From Camarhynchus parvulus (Eukaryota; Chordata; Aves; Passeriformes; Thraupidae), in assembly GCF_901933205.1 (NCBI RefSeq), contig NC_044572.1, forward strand, positions 22,282,501 through 22,346,500: DNA of 64,000 bases, given 5' to 3'. This document shows positions 27,784 to 41,513 of this stretch, one piece after another. Position 1 is the first letter of the stretch. Each line of letters starts with the position of its first letter. The notes beneath the pieces were generated by a model that had not been told where the DNA came from, made no database searches, and saw only the letters and a program-made list of their open reading frames with translations. Made by a program: the position numbers and the translations under genes.

Positions 27784-30700
27784 GCCACAAATTCTAAATT
27801 TTTTTTATAGCTAGCTATTATATCCTATTAAAAAAGCAATTTTTTACTTCCTTCATATATTTGATGAGGCTTCTGCTTTAAGTCCCTCCACTATCCTTCA
27901 CACACATTTTGCCCAGTTTGTAACTTTTCATCTAAAGTTCAGTGGCTGGTGTCTGTAAGCAAGGTTACATTGATCTCAAGGACATATCAAAATATTTCTT
28001 TTTAGTGGGGACTTGAAGTTCTCTTGCAGAGCACTTCAAAGTCACCATGGAGTGGTTGAGTCAACTTGCCTCTGTGTAAACTATGAACACAGCACAATAA
28101 TTTGGAAGAGGTTTATCCTTTATGCTCTGTTGTTGTTCCCTCAGCATTATCATAGATACCAAGAATCAACCTATTATACAGCTAAATCAAAATTATGTTT
28201 AATTCTCGTGAATGACATTTTTTTTCAATGGGTGTACAAGGAGTTAGCGATGATAATTAAACATATATACCAGTAAATGTTGATTCAGTCTCCTCTCTGC
28301 TCTTTCCAAAATTCACTCCATCTCTCTATGCCTTCATTTATTTGTAAAATGACATCATGATGAAGTTTTTGTAAGAAATCTGAGCTCTGTCTATGAAAAA
28401 CATTATTTAAATTCCATGTGTGGACATTTCTACTGTCATTTTTGTTACTCTGAAAACATTCTGACTGCGTTGAAGAAAGTTTGAGGCCAGGTTTTGGACT
28501 CACCTGAGAATTCTGGGATAATTTAGACTCTTTTAATTAAAATGTAAGTGATTTTGTATTCTGCCTGCTACAATTAAACAAAGGAAAAAAAGTGGTGAGA
28601 CAGGCTTTAAAAACATGTGGAAAGTCATAAATAATTTTAAAATAAGATTACAATACGTACTGAAATTTTTTAAAGGCACTAGTCTTCCACTGGATCTGTA
28701 ATGCCAGTTTCTTTGTTTTTATCTGCTTAAAGGAGAAGGAAAAAGAAATAAAATATGTAAGATGATGGTTTTGGTCTAAAAGGGGTCCAAACACCCTGAC
28801 CAGTGAGGTAATATATGAACTTGAAGGGAAAATACAGATCCTGCCCCAAGGTTTTTATCATTGTAATGTGTTGATTTTTCTGGATAAATTGCTCTGTATT
28901 CCACAGTGACACTAAATAAAACTAATCCAAGTACACAGTGTGCAGCCAGCTTGGTGGAGCCCAAGACAATGTTTGCTGGAGCTGATAGAAACATGAGTAG
29001 GCAACAGCTCAGGCTTCCACAGGAGTTGCTGGCGCACAGTGCACATTCTGTCCTCTTCCCTGTGGAAACAGCCTCCAAATGCATCTGTTTCAACTTTATC
29101 TGGGAGATTCTAATAAGAAACACAATTGGATCTTTGAAAATGGAAAGTAGCCACAAATGGACGCTTTCATCCAGCAGTAGATGACATCAGTTTAATTAGC
29201 AGGAATATTTGCAGGTCTGGTTAAGCAATAAGAGTTTCTCTGAAGACACGAAAAACAAGCCCTCCAAAGGGCCATCTGTAATTTATCTTTCAGGTGAGAT
29301 CTGTGATCAGCATCTCATTCACTGATAGATGGATTCTCTAGGACATGTCTGAGGACTGAGTTTTCCTCCCTCCTGCTATCATCTCATTGCCTAATCCAAT
29401 CAGACAAGGATATTTTCTTTTTCGTCTTCTCATTCACTTCCACTACCAATATTAAATCTGTTACAGCTGGCTATAATGGAACATACTCTAACAAATAATT
29501 ACTTGCACACACTTCAAAGAGATCTGTAGCTATTTATGGGTAAAACAAATGAAAATTTATCAGCCAGTTTTTGAGCTTCATCTCTTATTGTTAATTCCTG
29601 TATATAGTAGCTTTTCCAATTTATTTTTAGGATTTTAATTACCATAGTAAAGCCAAATTCCTTCATTGTTCTTTCCTCACTTTCACTCAGCAAGCTAACA
29701 CTGTAAGCTTTACATATGGAGTTTAATTATGCTCTCTAGTGACTATCATTCTCATTTGATGGTTTGCAGTGTGAAATCATTTTACAAATAATGCATTTGG
29801 TTCCAATGTTAGGGTTACAGGCAAGAGAATAATTACTGAAATTAACATTCCTTTCTTCCTCAATTAACCCTTCTATGGTGAATTTGGTTAGAACCTAATT
29901 AAGGAGTCTTTTTGCTGAGTGGGAATAAATCTTTAAAGCAAATCAGGCCCTCAAACACATTAGTTCAAGGACTTCAGTTCAAAGAAAGCTCTCTAAATAT
30001 AACAGAAGACATATACACCTAATATGGTGCATACATTTTTACCTGGGGCTGGAATGCATAATGAGTAATTTGGAAAGTGCATTGTGAATGATATTTCAGA
30101 AAAAAACATTCTAAATGTAATGGGAAAAATAATTTCACTTATATTGAAATGATATTTTCTAGCTTAATACATAGAAAATTACTTTTTTCTCAAAGATACC
30201 TTCTATTCACATCCATGCAGTTACACTACTTGAAAAAGAAGAGGACTTGCTACTCAGGGTAGTTGCAGCAACAGCTCTTCTTCCCAGAATCTGAAGCAGT
30301 TAACACCGAGAACCCCTGTAAAATCTACGTAATGGCACAGCCCATGGCAGAATACTTAGGAGAAGCTATACTGTCTCCCAGTACCATACTCCTATGGTCC
30401 TCAAATTGAGACACTTGCCAGTTAAGAATGAGGGAAAACAGTTGTCGAGTAGCTCAAATTCCTCCTCACTTGTTGTTATCCGTTCAACACTCTTGTTTGC
30501 TTTCTTTATTTGGCAGTATGCTTTCTTTAACCTTCATTTTCTGGCTGATACTCCAGCTCTCCCTATTATTCTTTTCATCCTTTGCCAAGATCAGTTCCAG
30601 CTGCACCTTGGCCTTCCTGACTGGTCCTTACACAGCTGAGCAGCATTGCTATACTCTTCCCAGGACACTTGTCCCTGCTTTCACTACCTTTCTATTTCCT

Positions 30701-33700
30701 TCTTGCCCCTTATTCTGACCAGCAGGTCTTGATTCAGCCACACCATTCTCCCTTCATCTTACACCAAAGGATTGGTGTAACTTCCTCAAAGATCTGCCAG
30801 CTTGGTTCTGCTCCCTTGTCCCAGAGGGCAGTTTCTCAGGTGGCCTTATTGACTAAATCCTTGATTCCTCTCACCACGTTGCAGGGATGGCAATTTGCTC
30901 CTAACTTTCTAGCAGAGCAGTGGGATCCAGCTCCTCTGGTTTGCTGCCCATGCTGTGTGCTTTGGTGTAAAGGCACCTCAGCTGGGAGGTCAGCTGTGTC
31001 TCCTTCATGAAGAAACACCCTGAAGAAATTAGGATAGACACCTTTAATAACCTCTGTACACAATGAAAGGAAAGAGGTACTTTTCCATTTCACTTTATCC
31101 CTCTTGATTTAGACAGCTGCTTTAAAAACAGGTGATTAGGTCCCTAAAGTGCTTATTTCTTTCCAGTGTTTATGAAGAAAGGCATTAGAAGTTGATCAGA
31201 AGACTAGCAATCCAGGTAAACATTTACCTGCACAGGGAAGAAAAGAAATCAGGATCATAACTCTGGATAGAAAGTAAACTCAGTGTTGCAAATGCAGCCA
31301 GCAGTGAGTATTCAGGTGCTCATAGGTCAGTGCAAAGCAAGTACTGTCCCAAATAAAGTGACAATTTAGAAAAGAACAAAACACAACCCCTCAAACATTA
31401 AGAGTGGGAAGAAATTGCTAAATTACTGGTATTTGACCACTGTTATTTGCTGTCTAACAAAAGTAGGTAGTGAAGATGCCATTAACTCATTTAAATCTCC
31501 TGGTGATTCATATTAGAGTTCCAGGAAGAAAAGCATAGATTCAGCAGTTTTTGACTGAGTCTTAGACAGAACAACCAATGGGACTCACAGCAGTTCTACA
31601 AGTAAATCTTTCCATGACAATGAACATTATTTTGTAGTCTTCTAATACTCTCTGTGGGTGTTTATTAAAAAAGGGATGGTTTACTTTTAAATAAGGAAAT
31701 GTGCACACACAGGCGTACAAAAAACTTAGAAAGAACAGAAAACTAGTGTAAAAAGAAATATAACTGCATGACAACTATATTTGTAGCAGTTGAGGGACAG
31801 AACATAAGAAAGCTATTAAATAAATAATATTTTATTATACGTGCCTGTATTTGGATGCCCAATTAAGTACCTAATTATGTGAAAAATGCAACTGCTGTGT
31901 AAAGAAATGTTAATTTTCAAGCACACCTACTGAGCTTAGGGTTGTCATTCAGATATCTGCTCAATTGCTTGCTCTTGTACCCCACCTGCAGAAAATATCT
32001 GTGTGCTTGTCAGAAGTCTGGCACAGGTTATTAGTGAAGAAAACCAGGGCTTTGCAGGTTCAGCAGGCAGTCCCATGATCTATCCAACACAGCTGACAAA
32101 TTTCATTATGACTCCTAACTAGAGCTCTGGCAGTGCAGCTTTGTTTTGTTTTGCTGAGGGGATGCGCAGGGAGAGCCTTTTCTCTCCTCAGACTGTAGAG
32201 CTTTGGATTTCTTGGATTTCAGCTCCAATTGATGAGTTCTCTGCTATGCTTACGCACATTTCTTTTTCTTTTGTCTACTTCTCTGACACATGCTGCATGC
32301 CATTAGAGACCAAAAAATACTTCTGGAACTCCTATTCTTAGTGTTGGTCCATTTGCTTTCTTGATTATCATCCTAACTGTCAAAGGAACGAAATGGCATT
32401 GCTTTGCAGTACTGCACTCCATAGTTCTCAGTTTTACAGTGTTCTTTGTTTCCTTGACAGGTAGAAATTGTTTCTGTTTTTCCTCATGAATGCTTTATGT
32501 GTGATGATGAACAGCTCACGGTGACAGCTAAAACATAGCAAGCTGCCCTAAAGGGCATTTCTCAAATGTGTTTCTTTGCCCTTTCTTCACATTGGACATG
32601 TTAATAAGGCTCAAGACTACCTATGTTTTTCTGTGGAAAATAGGATCTTTACAGCTTAAATATCTCTACACTCATGTAAATATTACCTAGGTGACAGAAC
32701 GTTTGGATTTGTTCTGAGAAGTTTCTTTGATTTCTTTTTCAGCTTTGGCCTTAATATATTACTTGAAAAGCTTTTTTCTTGAACCAGAAGTAACATTGTC
32801 TCACATATTCATCCATTTGACTATGAATTGCAGACAATGATGTTGAGGGAATGGAGTGCTATGTGTCTGGCCTGGCAAGGGACAAATGAGCAATGAGAGA
32901 GGGCACATAAAGGGACAGGTGAGAGCTAAACATATAGTGAGGAACCATTTCTTTTCAAGAAGGTGAAGCCTAAGATCTTTAAAGAGGCATTTGCAGCTGT
33001 CCTGTTTTACAGTCTAGTTCCATGAAGTACTGGTACAAACCTTGCAGAGAAACCTACAGATTTGACAGACTGTAGATACTTCTGACAAAATGGTTAAACT
33101 TTCATCAGGCACTAGGCAGCGCAATGATTAAAATGATTCTTGCTGGTTGGTGGTGCACCAGTTCCTTGAACAACTTCCTGGCTTTCTCATCCCCATCCAA
33201 CAGAGGCTGTCTGTGCAAAACCATCAGGATAGCTGAGAGCCAGACACCCATCTTAAGCTTCCTGAGCAGACGATTTGTGGACAGCCCAGCTCTCCCTGTC
33301 TCCAGATCAGTGCTCAAGGGCATTTGTCTTGGAGTCCAAAAGGCTGAGAGCAAACAAAAAACTTCTGCTCTTAGTCTCCCAACACTTATTTTTCTCTCAC
33401 AGATGTTATCTGACTTTTTTAAAAATCCCATACTTGAAGAACAGCTGATGTGACAGTGGTGAGAGATGCTCACTACAGCTTTCCAGCACTCTTCACAGAA
33501 AGAAATTACAGACCTTGTATGGCCTGTTTCCACCAAGCATTTTTCCATACCTCTCTGTCATATTATGTCTTTGCCACTAACTGGGTTATTTCATCTTACC
33601 TGGACAAAAAAAGAATCTGTCATCTCTTTAGATGGTGGTTTTCACCCATTTGCTTTGTGATAATCTATTGGCAAAAGCTAGACCTCTCTCCAGAAAGCAG

Positions 33701-35057
33701 TTCTCTCATGCATTTATAATTTTCTTGACCTCTACAGTTTGAGGACTCTTTGCCTCCAACCCTGTTTTCTCAGAAGCAGGTAAATGTTGGCCAGTGTACA
33801 GCTCTGTGCTGTGGCTAGACTGCTCCCCATACCTGAGCTGCAGAAAGCAATATTTGCTTTTACAATGCTTGGTCAGCCTTCAATTTATCCTACTGATGCA
33901 TATTGATCTTCTGGCCCTGCTATGGTGAAACAACAGCATGAGATGATGGCATTGATTTGGATGTTGATCTTTAGGGGTTGGTGGACAGTCAAGTAGGCTT
34001 AGATGCTGATAGACGAGCAGCAGTTTAAAAATGACTGAGATATCAGAACCTTTCTTCAACTCTACTTTGCGAAAACAGATCCATGGAAACTTTAGCATTG
34101 CATGGTGCTGATACAGTAGTTCTAATATACACAGATGAGTGTAGCCACCTCTGGACCAAGGAGCAAACAAATGCAGCAGCTTAGTTTCTGTTCTGGTCCT
34201 CAAAGCTTCCAGTCTGGGCATCTGGCTGAATACACCAGAGCTCCCTCCCCACTTGCAAACATTTTTTCCCCCAAACACTGGAGAAGTGGGGAAGGGGGAA
34301 GGCATTTCTGCCATGCAGCATGGAAGCATGGATCTGAACTGGGGAGCTGTAAGGTTAGATGTGACTTGCTGGCTCCTAGAGAGCACAGTGAGCTCAGAGA
34401 CAACTGTTTCTACAGAGGATGATGTTGACACTTTCTAGTTTACATCTTCTCCTCCATTTTCCTTATCGGTAGTGCAAAATCAGGCAATAAAAAGAACAAA
34501 AATAAAGGCAAAGAATTTTTCTCTCTCCAACAGCAATTATCTGGGTTATAGATGTGTGAGGTGATTTAAAAAATTGTGAAAATAACTATAAAAGAGTTTC
34601 TTGATCAAATATTTCAGACAGTGGTTCTCTCCTTGAGAAAACAATACAGCCTTAAAAAGGTACAAACCCAACAGATAAGCACTCATACATCTATGTATAC
34701 ATGTCCAAGTAGAGAACTATAAAATATATTACACATAGGAGCTCAGAGTTATTCCAGTATATGCCTGTGGATTACATTTCAACAGGATGAATTAAATAGG
34801 AACATGTTGACCTCATTAAATAGATTCTAGTTTTGTGTCTGTATTTGTACACAACAGAACATTTTTGTATTCGTCAGAAACCAAAAAAGCTGTCATTCAT
34901 ACATAGGCATCTATCAAATAAATAGCAGAGGGCAAATTATGCTGTTTTGTTAAGCAAAAATAACATTTTCAATCTCTTCTCACTATTATAGTATTTTAGG
35001 TATACTTTTATTCTCCATTTACATACCAACTTCATGAAAAGTGAATAAATTGTGTAA

Positions 35058-37799
<2,742 letters not shown>

Positions 37800-40700
37800 C
37801 ATCACTGGGAGTGGACCATTGCTTAAAGCCCCCCGATTAGTCCTGGAAAAGCAGCAATCACCAGATGGCATTTTCCTGTACAAGGGCGGCAAGTTCGCAG
37901 CAAGTTCTCAAAGAACCACTGCAAGCGGAGGACAAGGCTTCTCCAAAAGCATACTAGAGAAACAGCAACTTATAATAAGCAGGCACCACCACCCAACTGG
38001 AAGACACCATGCACTTGGAAATCACATCTCACAAAAGTTCCCATACAGCAACAATACCTCTCAAAGGGCAGGAGTGTCTTTTTCATTCTCTAAAAAGGTC
38101 CCTTTGAAGCTTGAGTCTTCAGCATCCGTCTTCAGTGAGAACTGTGAAGAAGGAAATGATTATAGTGAGTCCCCCAACCATAAAAAAAAGCAAACTATTG
38201 AGGGCTGTCATTCTGTCACACTTTTGGAGGAACAACTGAAAGCAAGTTTGGATAAAGAGTCACCTATTGCACAAGACCAAATGGATTTCGATAACAGTGA
38301 ATCAAGTCATGTAGCTACAAAACCTAAAATGCTAAAGGAAAATGATAAAAGTAATGATAGGGAATCAGAAAAAAAATTCAGATCTAATCCTTCATTTTCT
38401 AAAGTCAAAATACCACTTCCAAATTTGAATTTTTCTGCTTCACTGAGAGAAACAGAGCAAGAGAGCAAACTGAATGAATCTGAGCAATTCTTAGAAACTC
38501 CCATCTCATCTTCATGCCAAGCTAGCAATTTTTGTACACAGCTGAACACTTACAAGCACAGTAATACCCACCTGCCTGCCCAGTTGTCTGAGCTCCCTCG
38601 ACAGCCAGCACCTGAGCTGACCTGTTCAAGCAACATTAATGACAGTCCTGGAGTGATAAAAAGAGAAAGATCTTTGGAGATTACAGAAACCACAGATGGA
38701 AATATGGAAACACTTGAAAAGCAGACCATGGTTAAAGAAGTTAAGCCCCAGGCATTGCCTTTCCTCCATGTAGTGAGTAAAGATGGGACCACTGCTCTGC
38801 AGTGGCCCACAGAATTACTTTTGTTTACAAAAACTGAGCCCTGTATTTCATATGGCTGTAATCCATTGTATTTTGACTTCAGACTCTCTTTAAATCACAG
38901 GGAGGGTAAACAGCATGAAACAAACAAAGCAAGCAGTAAAGAGCTCTCTAAAAATAAGACTGCAGATGAATACGAACCCTCAGGTTTAATAAAACACAAG
39001 CAAATGTCAAATGAACAAGATAATCAGTTGTTGAAACCAAAGAAGATGAAAGATTCCCTAAATCCAAGAAAGGTCAAGCAAAAAGCTGAGTCAGACATAG
39101 GGAAAGAAATGAATGAAAGTGGTCAAAAATGCATTGCAGATTATTTGAATGAAAATATACCCAAAGTGCCTGCTTACCTTGATGTCTCACAAAAGGATTA
39201 TGTGACAGAAAAAAGTCTTTATATAACATCACGGAGGAGACCTTTAAAGCATTTCCATGGCTGTGAAAGAAAAACTCAGAACATTAGAAACGAAAGCATT
39301 TCCTTTTCTGCTTTTATGTCTAGGATTAAAAACTCTAACTCGGAGAAATGTCATTTAATTGATTCTGAAGAAAAAGATGAGAACCAAAATGACTCCAGGT
39401 CCCTTCAGGATGTGGTCAGCTGCAGCAGTGACATAAGTGACAGTGGAAAAGATTCTAGTGGAAGTTTCTTTAGCAGTAAATCCAGTTCAAACAGCAAGTA
39501 TTCAGATAATGAAGGATGTGGAAATTACACAAGATGCTGGAGATTCCCATCTCCTCAAAAGTCCTCGTCTGGCAGACATTCCAGCTATTCTGACGCTTCA
39601 GTTAGCAGTACAAGTAGCTACATGAGTCCCACATCAAACAATCACAGAAGAAATAATTTGTTTTGTTGTTGTAAAAGAAAAAACAAGACAGATAAAAGAC
39701 ACAAACACAGAAAGCACAAGTGTATTTTCACTTCAGATGATACAGATGAGGATTATCTTTGTCATAGTAGAAGTCACAGAACTAGAAACTGTATTCAGAG
39801 TGGCACAATTAAATATCGAAGATGTTCAAGACATAAACTTTTACAAATCAGAGACAGGTCCAAACACAGCAGATGTAGACATCGGCATTTTGGCAAAGTG
39901 CTTAGTAGGAGTAGCTGCCACAAATCCAAAAGTGATTCCACTAGTGATTCAAGAAGCAGTGAAAGATCATCTAGCAGCAGAATATCAAGATGCAGCAGTT
40001 CGGGATCCATCTCAAAAGAGACTGACAACTGTGACAACAAAACAAAAGAGGATTCTGAGAGAGGTTCTAACACTGAACCAGGAAAAGCTGAAACTGCACA
40101 TTCCAACTCCCTGAATGTGAATAGTCAGTCAAAAAACTTTGCCACCTGCTCTTCCAAAAACCTGGCAAAAGACATATGTGGAAAAGAAAGTCAATGACAG
40201 CCAAGTTACTTCTAGAAAGAGTGCAGTCTAAGAAAACCCAGGAACAAATGCATGATCCAGAGAGATTTTCAATCAGTAGTGGGATAGAATTAAAGGATCA
40301 CTCACAAAGTCACTTTGCTCTTCAGTTTTCATCATCAGTAGATGACATTGCAATGTTACCTTTGCCAGAGAAAGTGCTAAGCAAAGGTAAAAATGACATG
40401 AGACATAATGAAATCAGTTTGCTGGAAAACAGTGTGAAGAAAAACAACACTGAAGCATCAGAGATAACAAATGTTACCCTTTCACCTGGAACTGATTATG
40501 ATCATTGTGTTCTTAAAGACATAATTCAAATTGAAACAGGCTATCAGAGCCCAAGCATAAAAAGGAACACAGCAATAAAGGAACAAACCAGTCTCTTCTT
40601 TAGTGAAGTGCAACCCTTTATACAAAGCTGTGATCCAGTACCAAATGATTTCCCTGGTGCTTTTCCCTCTAATAGATATTCTGTTGCTAATTCAACAGAG

Positions 40701-41465
40701 ACCAAAGAAGAACTACATGATGTAAACATGGACTTGAACCGAGCAGAAGGCAGTTCAGACTCTTTTTGTGACAATGCTATGCAGAAGTATGGTGATACAC
40801 TAAATGACCTAGAAGTGTACAGTAAACCCACCTCCCCTCCTTTAACACAGCAGCCTATCACATTTACACCAGAAGAAGTAGACAAATACAGATTGCTGCA
40901 GCTGCAAGCCCAGCAGCACATGCAGAAACAACTTCTGGCAAAACATCTGAAAGTTTTGCCTGCCCCAGGACCAGCTGCCTTCTCTGCAACACCAGCAGTT
41001 CCTGCCCTCCCTGTTCAGCAGCAGGCGACTGTCACCACCATCCACCACACGCTGCTGCAGCGCTTTGCTGTCTCGGCATCTGTGCACCCCCACGGCAGCC
41101 ATCTCTCCCTGGCACCCCTCCACCCCCTCTCTCAGGCACATTTTGCCCCCATATCACTTTCCCCTTTAACACCAGCCCTTATTCCCACCCACCCTGCTTT
41201 GCTGACAGGACATCCACTGCACTTGGTGTCTGCCACTCCCCTCCACCCTTCCCCACTGACCTTCCCTGCACTGCCTCACGCTGCATATATCCCAGCCTTA
41301 TTTACACCACACCTGAACACAGCCACACCCTCTGCTATACACCCAAACCACTTAGTTCATCCCTTATTCCAAGGACAAGAGCCCCATCACTATTCTTGTT
41401 CTATCCAAGCCCAACAGTTACCTACAGCAAAAGAAGTTTTCAGTGTTTCTAGCTACTTAAACTAG
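37800..41465 (+). CDS. ZNF804B: ZNF804B exon 4 (last coding exon), interrupted by an apparent 1-base frameshift near 40181-40190
   Basis: This large terminal exon encodes about 1,221 residues, so exons 2-4 give about 1,313; with the missing ~36-residue exon 1 this is close to the ~1,350 of mammalian ZNF804B. The first base completes the split Cys codon, then ITGSGPLLKAPRLVLEKQ follows. In order: a GVSFSFSKKVPLKLESSASV motif (~38064-38125); the conserved block LPFLHV ... LQWPTELLLFTKTEPC ... NPLYFDF (~38756-38890); a Ser-rich tract (~39420-39640); a Cys/Lys/His-rich basic patch with CCCKRK and KHRKHK (~39661-39720), a likely nuclear localisation region; an Arg-Ser-rich tract (~39900-40015); QPITFTPEEVDKY plus the Gln-rich LLQLQAQQHMQKQLLAKHL (~40850-40960); and a Pro/His/Leu-rich tail ending SVSSYLN, TAG at 41463-41465. 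The first frame stops at 40195-40197. The second frame, open from 40125, continues as MTAKLLLERVQSKK. A missing A in GGAAAAGAAAG would restore one frame. Confidence 0.93.
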
Positions 41466-41507
41466 CCCAAATGATTTCATCATGGCTCCAACCCCAAATT
41501 AAAACAA

Positions 41508-41513
41508 AATAAA
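41508..41513 (+). terminator. Possible proximal poly(A) signal AATAAA
   Basis: AATAAA lies 43 nt after the stop codon. The following 60 bases lack a strong GT-rich element, so use of this site would probably be weak. Confidence 0.3.

Noticed and set aside
30394..31093. Cluster of overlapping frames on both strands (81-113 residues) in intron 2
   Set aside because: All are in a locally C/T-rich stretch with no recognisable protein or repeat; frames on both strands suggest composition rather than coding.
40176..40200. Programmed -1 ribosomal frameshifting to join the two exon-4 frames
   Set aside because: The in-frame codons GGA AAA GAA AGT CAA TGA contain no X-XXY-YYZ slippery heptamer, and no such mechanism is known for this family. 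A lost base explains the data more simply.
40176..41465. A separate downstream gene starting at the ATG at 40176
   Set aside because: Its product is simply the C-terminal third of ZNF804B; the ATG lies in the overlap at the frameshift.
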